Counted from the first letter of the stretch, positions 22,564 through 35,469 are shown. The stretch is 64,000 nt of DNA from Porodaedalea pini (GCA_002794775.1 NBAY01000028.1:434001-498000), one strand, 5' to 3'. Notes: generated by a model from the letters alone, not told the origin. Numbers and translations: made by a program.

Positions 22564-24757
22564 ATGGCTCCGCCTCCCAACCCGAAGCCGTCCACCCTTC
22601 ATAAAACCAAATCGCTCAGGTCCTTAGGCAACATCAAGGACCCGACCAAATGTGACGAGTGCAAGTACGAACTCCCTCATCACAGTCGCTCGTGTGTCTC
22701 TGGCGCGGCGAAGCTCTGCAAACAATGCGGACGTGACTCGACATATAATCACGATTCATCCGTATGCGACTATGCAGCAAGTAACATTGCTAAGTGGTCA
22801 CCCGATACTGCAGCGGACAATCATGCCGCCGCCCTTCGTAAACAGGGAGACCTCCCCCCCACCCCGGATATTCCATCCCTACCTTCTCTCAAACAATCCT
22901 CATCCGAGGAGGAGCATCAAGCCCGTGATGCCCCCAACAACCCTGCAATGATCGGTCATATCCCGGATGACAAAGATGCTATGGACGCCAACGACGACTT
23001 GTACGTGGACAACCAACCTCCGCAACTCGATAATAATCCCATCGATATTGATGAGGAGGACCCGGCCATTTCCGAAGAAGTCAACAGGAAATCCCGTCAA
23101 CTCGCGGAAGAGACGGTCCGCGATCTCCGCACCCTTATTCAGCAGGACTTATGGAAATCTGACACCCCATTCTATAACGACCCTGAGCGTATGGGCCGCT
23201 ACATGGCCAGCATCACTTCCTCCCTCTGTTTCTGGATCAACCGCTCGAACACATTTGATGATGAGACCCAGCACGAAAATTATGCTAACACGTCTATGAA
23301 CACTTTCCAGACCGCCTTCAAGATTCACTCTCCGTATTGCAAAAACGTTTTTGATAATATATATTGCAGTCCCCAGGATATACGCGATGAACGCATTTCC
23401 AACGAACTAACTAATATGTCTCGTTCTATTTCTTCTCTAGTATCTATGGTTTCTTCTTTATCTGAGAAAACTAACAAACTCGAAAAACAGGCACAAAATA
23501 CCCCTAAACCCAAAGTTTCTTTTTCGGCTAACGTCCCTACAGATAAGATATATTTACCAGATCCACTCGGTGCCCATTTTACTCACGACCCACGTTTCCC
23601 TCCTCCCCCGCCGGTTGTTAAGCAGTGTGTGTCTGCCCCTAAAGGTGGGCGCACTGCCTACGCTCAAGCCATGGCCAACACCCGTATCCCAGGCTCTGGC
23701 TATCGTATGGATACACAAGGGACCATTCATGCACCAGATGGCTACATGCACTCCGAACACAACGCTCCACGCCCAGGCCTGTCCACCACCGTGTACACAC
23801 CCCCCATTCAGTCCGTCGGAACAGATAAAGACAGGTATACCACAGTTACGTATGCCAAGGCCACTCAGAAGAAGCCGAAGCAGATCCCCACTAAAGTCAC
23901 AAAGACTAACGCCAACCACCCTGACGGGGAGGTCACGACCATGCCCATGAACCATGCTAACGGCTCGGTCAACACTCGCGTTCACAATGTTAAACGCGTT
24001 TATTTCTCTCTGCCTGACAATCTCGCGATCTGTCCTCTCCCTAATTCCATTAAAAACACTGTTCATTCTGGTCTCAAAGGTTCTGCAGACTTCAAACACC
24101 TCATTATCCTTAACGTCGAGTACACCTCCAACAGCAACCTCTGTATTTCATTCACTAACATTCAGCCTGATTTCGACTCTACCTTCCCTTCTCTTTCTTC
24201 CCTTCTTAACCACATTATTAATATCAACAGCACAAAGGTGTTCACCCCTTCCCCCCAGTTCAAGCTTGTTTTACCAGCCGTCCCAACATTTGACAAAGAC
24301 ACTAACACCCTTTACACTGAACGTGACTTAGCAGAGGAATTATCATCCCTCCCCCAATTCGCTAACCAGGAATTTCTTTATCCCCCCCTCGGTTCATGTC
24401 ATCCGTTGAACAACTGAACACGCTGGACTTCTGCAACGTCTCTATTATTGTGAAAGACGCTAACCATTTAGCATTCGATCACTTCTTCCTCCACAGCAAC
24501 AACCGTAACGTCCCAATCTTCGGTGTCATCCGGCACCTCGAGGAAATGCGGGCTCGACCGACCATCTCCCAATGTGACAATTGTCACCATCTGGGACATC
24601 CCTCTACCAAGTGTCGCTCAGTGGCCCGTTGCGCCATTTGCTCCAAACCGCATCGAACTGCCATGCATGTCACAAGATGTGCCCCTTGCACTGCATCTAA
24701 CAACCTCGCATGCCAGCATTTTGCGCATTGCATAAATTGTCAAGGCGACCATAACAC
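22564..24757 (+). pseudogene. LINE ORF1 (gag-like, zinc knuckles), 5' part
   Basis: ORF1 begins MAPPPNPKPSTLHKTKSL. A Cys-rich N-terminal motif (CDECKYELPHHSRSC, then CKQCGRDSTYNHDSSVC) is followed by a Pro/Asn-rich region. The first frame stops at 24417 after a C-homopolymer near 24383, and coding continues in the next frame from about 24390. The continuation carries an RNA-recognition-like block and two CCHC-type knuckles (CDNCHHLGHPSTKC and CAICSKPHRTAMH). It is cut at 24757 by element A. The last 17 codons lie beyond the insertion at 42450-42502 and end TAA. In related LINEs this protein binds the element RNA. The homopolymer frameshift makes this copy defective unless it is a sequencing artefact. 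Confidence 0.85.
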
Positions 24758-25690
24758 TGTAGAGCCGTGCTGATCGCCCCATCACTGCCGATCACTCCAG
24801 AAGCATTCAAGAACTGGTTCCGATGCATACTGATCAGTACCGGACTCAACCCGATCGGTCCGGTCTCGAATCAGAACCTCGCGATCGCGTCATCAGCACA
24901 TTCCGACACCTCCGAAAGCATACCGGAACGTACCGGAGATCTTATCTCGACGATTAGGGACGCGGTCACATGGAGCATACAGCCAAGACGTGTACCGGAC
25001 TGCTGTCCGACGACGGGAGCCACATACCGATTGGACGATCTGAGTTCCGGTGGAGCACCGGTGTGATCGGACGCGAAGCGGACGTTTTCCTCATTATGAT
25101 TTATGTTTTTCCTATGTTCTTCTGATTTCTATGCACTCTATGCGCGCCTCTATGACCTATGACTTTTCCTTTCGACTCCTCTATGTTTCGACTGATATGC
25201 ACAGTATGCCCGTATGGAAATTATTAACTGTAGATAGATCTTTGGACTTAGTATAAATAGGCACCCCATGTCGTAGGTAGAGGACAAGTCAGTTCTACCG
25301 CAGAGTCTCCCTCAGATAGGGCAACTTGAGTGCGATCCGTCTTTGTTCTCGTAATCTTGTAGTCGTTCCGTCTTCGTCTTAGCAGCTCGTCTTTCGAAAC
25401 CGTCTCTCGTCTCATACTTTGTAACTCGAATCTCGCCACTCGTCGTGTTCACATCGTACCGGTGTTGATAACCCGCACGTACTGACTCCGTGCCGGTCAA
25501 ACCACAGACGTGACAGGAGTTCCCGACCCTTGTTCTCAATATCGACACGTACCGGCGCGTACCGAAGCGTACCGACGCATACCGGTACGTCGAGTGATCT
25601 CACCGCAGTCTACCCCTAACCTCCCAGAGCAACGCGATCATGTCCCCAAAAGGACTGTTGATCCCAGACACCCCTAAGTCAGGATCTACA
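24758..25690 (+). repeat. Element A 5' LTR (933 bp)
   Basis: It starts TGTAGAGCCGTGC and ends GGATCTACA. A TATAAATA at 25252-25259 is a plausible promoter for the genomic RNA. It matches the split 3' LTR along its length, with scattered differences such as CATACTGATC here against CGTACCGATC in the 3' copy. Confidence 0.93.
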
Positions 25691-25692
25691 AG

Positions 25693-25710
25693 TGGAGCCC
25701 ACCGCAAGGG
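25693..25710 (+). other. Element A primer-binding site
   Basis: Two bases after the 5' LTR the sequence TGGAGCCCACCGCAAGGG begins with TGG, as expected for complementarity to the CCA end of a tRNA. Element C has the same site with one difference. Which tRNA serves as primer cannot be decided without the host tRNA set. Confidence 0.65.
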
Positions 25711-26198
25711 GGTTAAACGTGTCGCGATCCTCTCGTCCACCGCGTTCGTCGTGTGGGACATCTCAGCAGACTATTGAACCCCCTCATCCATATCGAACCG
25801 CTAATGCTTGGCAGCGTAGACGCTGTATCGAAGAGCGCGCTACGGATTCGGATTCAGAGTCCGTAGAGTGTTACCTTGATTCGGACTTAGAACAACTTAA
25901 CACGTCATTCGACTCCGGAGCGCAGTCTCCCTTCTCATTAATCAGCTCGTCCGCAGTTCCGTCGACAGTCCCCTCAGCCCCGTCGACTAGCTCGTCACCA
26001 CTAACCGAGCTCGAGAGCGACAACCCAGATGATACCGCTCAGCTTGTCTTACCGGATCCTAGTTCGTCCGTACCGGGACAGACGTCTTTGCCCATCGGTA
26101 CGTCGTCAGTTCCGTTGAACCCAGTTAACACACAGGCTACGCGGCCCCGGACATCGACCGTAGTAGCTCCGGTACAGCCAGTACCCCCAGTAAGAATC

Positions 26199-28196
26199 AT
26201 GTCAAACCGTCCTCCACGTCACGGAGCCAGAGACGCTCCCTTCTTCGATGGACACAACCCATTAGACCTTCCTCGGTACTTCGAGGATATCGAATATATC
26301 GCGACCGACTGCAACTTAGACGACGCGGCGAAGATCCGGTACACGAAGTATTACGCTTTGAGTTCCGTAGCTGAGCTATGGGATACCGCCGATGGTGTCG
26401 GTACGGGAGCGAACGATTGGACGAAGGCGAAAGAGGCAATTATAGCGTTCTACCCGGCATTGGCACCCGGCGTGTGCTTCACCCGGGAAGACCTCGACAG
26501 GCTCGTCGAAGGTTGGAGGAGTAAAGGAATACAGTCGAGGGAGGATTTCGGAGAGTATAAGAGAGAGTTCATGGTGAGGTCGAAGTATTTGGAACGTAAC
26601 TCGATCGTTTCAGCGGAGGAAGCGGCACGCGTGTTCGTTCGAGCCTTTACGGGCAAGATGAAGGACAGGTTACAGCAACGCCTAGAAACGAAGGAGGCTG
26701 ACCCGTCCCCGGGCAAACCGTATACGATCGATGTGGTGGTAAAGCACGCGGACTACATCCTGGCCGGTATGGTTTTCGACGACGTACCGACGACTCGAGC
26801 GCCCGACCCGTCGAATCAGTCAAAGGTAAAGTCGGAGGAAGTGGATATTGGTACGGTGTGGGAAGCAGTCAAGAACATTCAGGTTCAGGTACAGTCACTT
26901 GGGTGAAGACCGCCGCCAGCGACGACGTCCCAGAGGAGTCCTGGGTGTGCGTTCTGTGGCGACACGAGCCACTACATTAGGTCGTGCCCAAAGGTGCTGG
27001 AGTATATCCAGGCAGGCAAGTGTGTGAGGGATGCGAACGGGAAGGTGACACTACCGAACGGAGGGTTCGTACCGAGCGCGGCGGTGGGTAATAATTTGAT
27101 GGAAAAGATAGACTCGTTGCGTCAGGAGACCAGTACGGCCTCGGTTAACCTCATAGAGGTAGCGACGTCGACAACAACGGGCACCGAAGTGTCGGAAGGC
27201 CCAGCGATGATGGCCGAAATTGCGGAGGAAGTATCGGACGAAGAGTTGGAAGTGGTGCAGTACGAAACATTGTTGAATGAAGCGAAGAAGCGAGTGTCGG
27301 CGGTGAAGAAAGCCAAGTTCGATGGAGTCGAGATACCGGTACGACCGAAACCCGGTCCAGCGAACGTACTGACGACCTCGAATGCAAAACTGAGCGTACC
27401 GAAGCCAGCGGGTAACCCGAACATCCCCCAGGAGAGCCGATCGATGACAAATTTGGGCGGGAACCAGCCACAGTTCCGGTACGTCGCTCCAATCGAGGAT
27501 CCGGCGACAGTTCAGAAGGTATTGTCGAGGACGTTAGACTCGGTGGTAACGGTCACACAGCGAGAGCTCCTCGCTCTGTCTTTGGATATGAGGCGGCAGA
27601 TGAAGGAATTGACAACGGCGAAGCGGTACGCGGTCGGTAACGTCAACCTCGTCGAGTCGGACCAGGAAGGGAGCGAAGTCGCAGAGTACCGAGCGGTACC
27701 GGAGTCGTTGGCTCCGGTTCTCTTAGAGTCGGGACCGGCAGCACACAACGTGCTTCCCATCTGCGTAATTAAGGTATTGATCGAGGACGCCGTCGAAGCA
27801 GAAGCCATACTCGATCAAGGGGCAGTGGTGTGCATCGTTCGGGAAGACGTGTGGGAGAAGCTAGGAATTCATTTAGATCCGGATCACGCGATGACGCTCG
27901 AAGCCGCAGACGTGGGGAAGTCGTCGACATTGGGAAGGATTCGAGACGCCAGATTCAGGGTAGCGGGTGTGGATTTGAAGTTGCAGGTTCAGGTGGTTTC
28001 GGTGGCGCCGTTCAAAGTATTGTTGGGGCAACCATTTTTCGCTCTTACCGAATGCGAAACGAAGGATTTCTTGTCGGGCGATCAGCATATAACCATCACG
28101 GATCCCCGAGATCGGAATCGTAGGAGCAAGGTGTCGACCGGTATCCGGGCGTTCTGGCGCGCTCTGGAATCGGGTTTTCACAAGTCGAGGAACTGA
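26199..28196 (+). pseudogene. Element A gag-protease ORF with in-frame TGA
   Basis: The first ATG (26199, MSNRPPRHGARDAPFFDG) opens a capsid-like domain (DLPRYFEDIEYIATDCNLDD, FTREDLDRLVEGWRSKG). A TGA at 26904-26906 interrupts, then the same frame carries a zinc knuckle (CAFCGDTSHYIRSC) and, near 27800, a retropepsin-like block. There the catalytic triplet reads Asp-Gln-Gly (AILDQGAVVCIV) instead of the usual Asp-Ser/Thr-Gly, with LLGQPFF downstream as the second family motif. The frame is also open upstream of the ATG back to the LTR (25692-26198) with Ser/Pro-rich coding-like sequence. The Gag builds the particle and the protease matures it. The TGA looks like CGA to TGA. Readthrough is a less likely alternative. 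Confidence 0.85.
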
Positions 28197-28399
28197 CGCA
28201 GCGGTGCCGGCGAGACGAGTGGAAACAGACGACATGCGAGACGTGCCGCGGAGTCGATCCGTCGGTACGCGTACCGAGCTCATGTACAGACATTTTATCT
28301 TTGCGTTTTAATGACCCCGATTATTTATCTTGTCGTCCAACCCCTTCTCAAACCAAAATTAATTCTCAATTTGTTCAACCCATTTACAGTTTTCAACAA

Positions 28400-31300
28400 A
28401 TGTCCCCTAATGTTTTAAACCAATCCGATTCGACTATTTCCCGTTACGTTTCCCCAAGTTTTATCTTGAATACCCCAGCTCCATTTATTTATTTGCAGAG
28501 ATTGAACTTTCTTTTATCTCCTTGGACCGTTGCTTTGGATGCTTCTTCGGACACTTTTGGTTCGGTGGTGCTGGATTCGACGGAGGATGAAGGAAGTGTT
28601 TTGGCGTACAAGCGGGTGGCGCAGAAGGTCCGTCCCGTACCGGGAGTGTTGCCGGAGGAGTTTCGTATAGTTCGAAGGCGGCATCCTGATCCGTTGGCCG
28701 ACATGCCAAAGTTACCGACGAAACCAGTACCGTTCGTACCGACGGGAACGTTTACACAGGAAAGGCTGGATGCGATGGATTTGGACCCAGGTGGATTTCT
28801 GTGGAACGAAGAGAAGAAGTTGGTGGTGAATCTGATCATGTTGCAGGAAGGGGCGTTTGCGTGGTTGGAGACGGAGAGAGGGACCTTAGATCCAACGTAT
28901 TTCGACCCGGTACGCATACCGACGGTGGCGCACGTACCGTGGGTGCGGAAGAACATACCGATCCCCCCGGGGATACTCGAAAAGATGCTAAACATACTCA
29001 GGGAGAAGATCGCCGCCGGAGTTATCGAACCGTCGAACTCGTCGTACCGCTCGAGGTGGTTTTGTGTGGTAAAGAAGGACGGAGCGTCCTTACAGTTCGT
29101 TATCGACTTGCAGGATCTGAACGGAGTGACCATTCGAGACTTGGCCGTACCGCCGGACATAGAGACGCTTGTAGACGCGTGCAGCGGGCGCGTGTGTTAC
29201 ACGGTACTTGATCTCGCTGTGGCTTTCGACCAGTGAATGCTCGACGAATGGTCCCGAGACTTAACGACGTTCCAGACCCCGCTCGGTACGTTTCAACTGA
29301 AGGTGTTACCGATGGGATACACGAATTCGCTGCAGATTCTCCATGGAGACGTCACGTTTATTCTCAGCGACGAAATTCCTAAGGTGGCGCAGCCGTTCGC
29401 GGACGATGTAATTACGCAAGGAGGGTTTACACGGTACGAACGTACCGACGGAGGGTTCGAAACGATTCCCGAGAACCTGGGCATCCGCCGGTTCATCTAC
29501 AAACACTTGTGCAACGTAAATCGAGTGCTGCAGAGGATGAGGAAAGTGGGCGGTACGTTTTCCGGGAAGAAATTCCAGGCGTGTACCGATTTGGCGATAT
29601 TTTTGGGGAATAAACTCACGTACCAAGGGCGCAAACCGGACGATTCGAAGGTTCAGAAGGTGCGGGATTGGCCCCCATGTTGAACGGTGACGGAGGTGAA
29701 AGGATTTCTCGGTACGGTTGGAGTGTTGAGGGTGTTTATTAAGGATTTCACGAAGAAAGCTCAACCATTGACCCGACTTACGCGTAAAAACAACATATTC
29801 GATTGGGGACCGGAAGAGCAGGATTCGATGGACGTGTTGAAGGAAGTGGTTATCGACTGCCCGGCACTGTGCGCGATCGACTACGGGTCAGACAGAGCGG
29901 TTATCTTAGCGGTGGATTCGTCGATCATAGGAGTAGGGTGGACGTTGGGCCAGGATCACCCGGACGGTAGGAGAAGGATTAATCGGTTCGGGTCGATCAA
30001 CTGGAACTCGGTACAGGCGACGTACTCCCAGCCGAAGATCGAGTTGTTCGGGTTGTTTAGGGCATTGAGGGCGGTGAGGTTGTTTATTTATGGAGTTAAG
30101 CTCCTGGTGGTCGAGATGGACGCAGCGTATGTCAAAGGGATGATTAACAATCCGGATCTACAGCCGAACACGACGATAAACCGGTGGATTGCAGGAATTC
30201 TCCTTTTCGACTTCGAGCTTCGCCACGTACCGGCCGCGGAATTCACGTGTACCGACGGACTGTCGAGACGGCGAGCCGCGCCAGGGGACCCCCAAGAAGA
30301 AGACGACTATGAAGAATGGATCGATGCAGCGTATGCGTTTTTGTATGGAGCGGTGTTGAGTACCGACGTCGAAGAAGGGCCCGGTACAGCCACAGATCCT
30401 CAGGGGCAGCGATTTCCGGCCTCGGATTCGGTAAAGTCGCGAGATAAGCGATTAGAGTTGGTTCGGTACCTCCTCGAACACGGAAGGAAGCCCTCGGAGA
30501 TCGACGAGAAGCGCTTTCCCTCGTTCGTCCGGTACGCCTCCGGATTCTTCGTGCGAGCAGGACGGCTTTGGCGAAAGACCCGACGAGAGCATCCCCAGCT
30601 GGTCGTCGAACAGGAACGCCGCTGGTCGCTCGTCCAGCAGGCTCACGACGATCTCGGACACAAGGGAGTGTATTCGGTATGCGCTCGATTGCTGGACCGG
30701 TTTTGGTGGCCGTCGATTTCGGAGGACGTCAAATACTTCGTGCGTACGTGTCATATCTGTCAGGTGCGCCAGACCACGAAAGTGTCGATACCGCCATCGG
30801 TACCGGACGTACCGACGTTGTTCGCCCGGATCCACATCGACACGAAGCACATGCCCGCTTCAGGAGGCTTTCACTACATTGTACATGCGCGGTGCTCCTT
30901 GTCCAGTTACCCAGAGTTCCGACTGTTACGAAAGCAGACTGGTCACACGATCGGGCAGTTCATTTTTCAGGAATTACTGTGTCGGTACGGCGCATGTCCC
31001 GAACTCGTTACCGATAACGGTACTCCATTTATCGCTGCGCTTGATTGGTTGCGGGATCGGTACCACATTTCGCACATCAAGATCTCGGCGTATAATTCTC
31101 AGGCCAACGGGATCGTCGAACGACGGCATTACGACGTCCAGGAAGCCTTGATCAAGGCAGCCGACGGGAACGCATCCAAGTGGCATGAGCACGCTTACTC
31201 GGTTTTCTGGGCCAAGCGTATCACAATCCAGAAATCGACCGGTATGTCGCCGTACTACATGGTTCATGGAGTCGAGCCGGTACTTCCCTTCGATCTCGCC

Positions 31301-31801
31301 GAGGCCACTTATCTTGCTCCGCCGTTGGATTCCCCGATGCGTACCGAGGAACTGATAGCGACCCGGGCGTGCCAGTTACAGAAGCGTCCGGCGGACCTTG
31401 ATAGGATCGCGCAGCTGGTTCGAGATGCTCGACACAAGTACGCTAGACAGTTCGCCGAAGTCCATAAGCACGTCATCAAGGACTACGATTTCCAGCCCGG
31501 TCGACTCGTACTTGTGTGGAACACCCGGATCGAAAAGGAGTTGGACCGAAAGACGAAGGCCCGGTACTTGGGACCGTACGTCGTCGTCTGTAGGACACGT
31601 TCCGGAGCGTATATCATCTCGGAACTCGATGGATCAGTTTCCCGGATTCGGATTGCAGCTTTTCATCTCATTCCTTATTTTCCCCGATCTGACATTTCTG
31701 TTCCCCTTGACGAAATCCTTCGACAGGATGACGACGAACATAGCATGATGAAGGAAGATCTGGTAGAAGAAGACGGCTCTGAGTTGGACTCTGATACCTA
31801 G
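28400..31801 (+). pseudogene. Element A pol: reverse transcriptase, RNase H, integrase
   Basis: This is a single frame offset from gag-protease, interrupted by TGA at 29234-29236 and 29681-29683. RT motifs are visible: SRWFCVVKKDGASLQFVIDL, YTVLDLAVAFDQ, TFQTPLGTFQLKVLPMGYTN and the active site FADDVITQG. RNase H follows near 29,900 (AVDSSIIGVGWTLG). The integrase has its HHCC zinc finger (HDDLGHKGVYSVC, then CHICQVRQT) and acidic residues in RIHIDTKHMP, ELVTDNGTPF and NGIVERRHYD. The C-terminus has a GPY-like block (RYLGPYVV) and an acidic tail. Both stops sit where relatives have Arg, consistent with CGA to TGA. The enzyme copies and inserts the element; this copy is inactive unless the stops are suppressed. 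Confidence 0.9.
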
Positions 31802-32223
31802 TCGCGAATTCTGATTATGTTCGCCATCCAAGGTATCGGTACGCGTACCGATACGTACCGACGCCTCCTTATTTTATTATCTTTTAATCAATTATGATCC
31901 AATTATGTTTTAACCATGGAACCGTTTACATTCTTTCATACGGAACTCTTTCTCGATTATCAAAACATTAAATATATGGCCTATCTTCGATTTCCCTTTC
32001 GGTACAATAGTAAAATCACAAACGGACACTTAATGACGACCTTTCTGTTTCTTGTTCTCTTCATCCTTTCATTTTTGTCACACCCGAAAACTTAAAGAAA
32101 ACAAAAGAAAAATCCATATTCAAAAATATATACAAATAAATTACTACACTTTGTATTATTTTTCTTTTTTTCTTTTTCTTTCCGCAGGACCAAGTCGTAC
32201 CGACGTGTACCGACGCGTACCGA

Positions 32224-32627
32224 CTAGTCCTCCTCCTCCTCCCTTGCGCCCCACTTCCCCTTCTCAAGCGCCGCAAGGCACGCACGGATCGAGGCCGCTT
32301 TGGCCGCCTGACGAGTTGCCTCCGCAGCGAGTCGATGCGAGCTACGCTCGAGCTCACGGACGTCGCGCACGAGCTCCGCGACGACGTGATCGAACTCGTC
32401 TTCGGAGTCGTGCTCCGAGACGAGCTCGCGCGGGTCCTCGTATGCGCCGGTGAACCGGCTTGGACCTGCGACGGGCGGCGAGGCAGCGCGGCCCCTCTGT
32501 TGCTGCTGCTGCTGCCGCGGTACGCGTGCGGCAGCAGGCCTCGGTACGCGAGGCGGTGGGGACGGCGTGTCCACCACGATCGGAGAAGCCGGCGTGGGCG
32601 GCGCAGATGACGCAGACGGCTGCGGCT

Positions 32628-32664
<37 letters not shown>

Positions 32665-34423
32665 CGGTGCTTTGGGTGCAGCGCGCGGTACGCCCTCGTC
32701 GCGGGCGGCGCGTTTCCACTTTCCACCCGACTTTCTGCCCTGGACCTCCTTCGCGCGTCCCTGGGTCGCCAGCGAGCACCCCGTCCGCCAGACGACCGTG
32801 CAGAGGAAGCAAGCCCTACCGGGCTGCCCCTGACACGTTCTCCCCCGACGCGCGCAGTTGGCGCACGCCTCCTCGAGAGGGACCGGCAGCGGTCCCGCCC
32901 ACCGTAGACGACCGGTCGCCAGGTTGACCAGTTCGACCCCGTCGAACATGGTGACCGAGGGACCCGACGTACCGTCGGTACGCCCTTCGTCTGCGTGGTG
33001 GTATGACGAACCACCACCCTCTGCCTCCATCGATACGGGGGCGGGCTCAGCTGGAGCGAGACGCCCCTCCACCTCTTCGACTGGCGGCTCCCGGCGTTGC
33101 TTCATGTGAGGGCCCCCACGACCTCGCTCACGCGCTCGACGCGCGCCTCCTCCACTCTCCTGATGACCGCGCGCACGCGCCCGACGCGTCGCTTCCGCCT
33201 GCTTCCGAGCCTCTTCCTGAGCGGCTAACATGGCAGCGAGACCGGCTTCGTCTCGTGCCCGCTGCTCGGCTTCGTGCTCTGTGGCCGCCTCCATCTCGAA
33301 GAATAGTCCCCCAGGCGCATTCGCTGGGGGTGGGACACTTGACGCCGCGCTCGGCGCGGGTTGTTGCTGCTGCTGTTGCCGCAGCGGCTCCTCGCGTGGT
33401 CCGGTACGCGTTCCCTCCTCATCGTCAGACGCGATCTCGACGGTCGTACGCCATCGCCACTTGTCGGCACCCGTCTGCTGTTGCTGTTGTGCTGACGGGG
33501 CGTCACCGGTACGCGGTACGCCGGACCTCTCCTCGCGCATCGCGCTCGCCTCGACTTCACGCGGACCCGTCTGCTGTTGCTGTTGCGCAGATGCGGTACC
33601 GTCGGTACGTGGGACGGCGCGCTCCTCCTCCTCGTTCACGACCTCCTCGACCTCGGGCGGACCAGGCGTTTCGAGACGTTCGACGAACACCTCGACTGCC
33701 GGTACAGCCGACGGGACCCCGATGAAGCGCGGTTGCGCCTCACGCTCCACGGGGTAGACGAACTTATACCCGTACCCGTCGGGTACGAGTACGCGCTCGA
33801 GCTCTCCGCCGATGTACGGTACATCGTCCGGCCAGTCCGCGACCAGTATGACGAATCCCTCACCCCGGTACTTGGTGAGGTCGACTGTCTGGTGGTCGGT
33901 GAAATACCAACCGTAGAGCCAGTCGGCGGTGGACTTGTCGAGCCCATCCAGCGCCCACCGCATCTCCTTCCAGACCCGTGCGACCTGGAGGTACGTCCGC
34001 AGATCGGACGCGATCGGGTGGCGGTTCGCCGGCACCACGGAGTCCCAGTAGAGCTGGTAGTAGCTCTCCAGGGTGCGCTATTTCGAATCGGTCAGCTCGG
34101 TACGCGTGCTTGATCAAGTTTCGAGGACTCACCTTTGTGCTGTATGCCCACTCGGCCCACTTCCATCGTTCGCCGATCTCGCGACCCCGACTCCCCGCCA
34201 GTAATGTCTCCCGCCGTTTCACATACCGCCCGAGGCGGCGTCGCACATACCGGTCGATGTCGACCAGCCGTTGCTCGATCTCGCGGGTGTCCCGTGTGAT
34301 CCTCTCGCGCTCGACGGCGCCGACGTTGTCGACGTACCCCGGTACGCGGGGTGCCTTGCGCGCCAGCCGAGGCGGCGCCGTGCTGTTGCTGTTGCTGCTG
34401 CTGTTGCGGTGCGGAGACGACAT
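32224..34423 (-). CDS. Antisense spliced accessory gene inside element A
   Basis: On the minus strand between the integrase end and the 3' LTR, exons 34423-34133 and 34077-32224 join across a 55-bp intron (GTGAGT...ATAG) to give an uninterrupted frame of 714 residues. It starts MSSPHRNSSSNSNS. The N-terminal 200 residues are ordered-looking (RYVRRRLGRYVKRRETLLAG, TLESYYQLYWDSVVPANRHP, VARVWKEMRWALDGLDKSTA). Then come Gln runs, an Ala/Glu/Arg coiled-coil-like segment, and a Cys cluster (CANCARRGRTC, then CFLCTVVWRTGC) resembling a fungal zinc-cluster. A long polyglutamine tract and an acidic/coiled C-terminus follow. The host range and function are unknown. A DNA- or nucleoprotein-binding regulator is a guess from the Cys cluster. 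Unlike pol on the other strand, it has no stop codon, which suggests constraint. Confidence 0.75.
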
Positions 34424-34584
34424 GGTCGGAAGAAGCAGGAGAAAAACCCATTGGTACGACCACTTTTCCAACGCCCTCTCTAGCGTGTTCCGACGCGCAT
34501 GATCAGTGTGATCAAGCTTCTCGCGCGTATCAAAAGAAGAGAAGGCGTGACTGGGGACAGTCACGATTTAAACGCCCCGGGAGA

Positions 34585-35469
34585 TGTAGAGCCGTGCCGA
34601 TCGCCCCATCACCGCCGATCACTCCAGAAGCATTCAAGAACTGGTTCCGACGCGTACCGATCAGTACCGGACTCAACCCGATCGGTCCGGTCTCGAATCA
34701 GAACCTCGCGATCGCATCATCAGCATGTTCCGACACCTCCAAAAGCATACCGGAATGTACCGGAGATCTTATCTCGACGATTAGGGACGCGGTCACATGG
34801 AGCATACAGCCAAGACGCGTACCGGACTGCTGTCCGACGACGGGAGCCACGTACCGATTGGACGATCTGAGTTCCGGTGGAGCACCGGTGTGATCGGACA
34901 CGAAGCGGACGTTTTCCTCATTATGATTTATGTTTTTCCTATGTTCTTCTGATTTCTATGCACTCTATGCGCGCCTCTATGACCTATGACTTTTCCTTTC
35001 GACTCCTCTATGTTTCGACTGATATGCACAGTATGCCCGTATGGAAATTATTAACTGTAGATAGATCTTTGGACTTAGTATAAATAGGCACCCCATGTCG
35101 TAGGTAGAGGACAAGTCAGTTCTACCGCAGAGTCTCCCTCAGATAGGGCAACTTGAGTGCGATCCGTCTTTGTTCTCGTAATCTTGTAGTCGTTCCGTCT
35201 TCGTCTTAGCAGCTCGTCTTTCGAAACCGTCTCTCGTCTCATACTTCGTAACTCGAATCTCGCCACTCGTCGTGTTCACATCGTACCAGTGTTGATAACC
35301 CGCACGTACTGACTCCGTGCCGGTCAAACCACAGACGTGACAGGAGTTCCCGACCCTTGTTCTCAATATCGACACGTACCGGCACGTACCGAAGCGTACC
35401 GACGTGTACCGGTACGTCGAGTGATCTCACCGCAGTCTACCCCTAACCTCCCAGAGCAACGCGATCACG
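34585..35469 (+). repeat. Element A 3' LTR, left part (885 bp)
   Basis: It matches the 5' LTR from TGTAGAGCC to GCGATCACG, where element B is inserted. The remaining 48 bp are at 42402-42449; 885 plus 48 equals the 933 bp of the intact LTR. Confidence 0.93.

Noticed and set aside
26904..29683. Programmed stop-codon readthrough at the TGA codons of element A
   Set aside because: Three TGAs at non-equivalent places, two of them inside RT, fit mutation better than a programmed signal. Retained only as a remote alternative.
32052..34502. Many long plus-strand frames with Ser, Cys or Ala runs opposite the antisense gene
   Set aside because: They are mirror frames of CAG/GCT-type repeats that encode polyglutamine on the minus strand. 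Only the minus-strand reading has start, intron and balanced composition.
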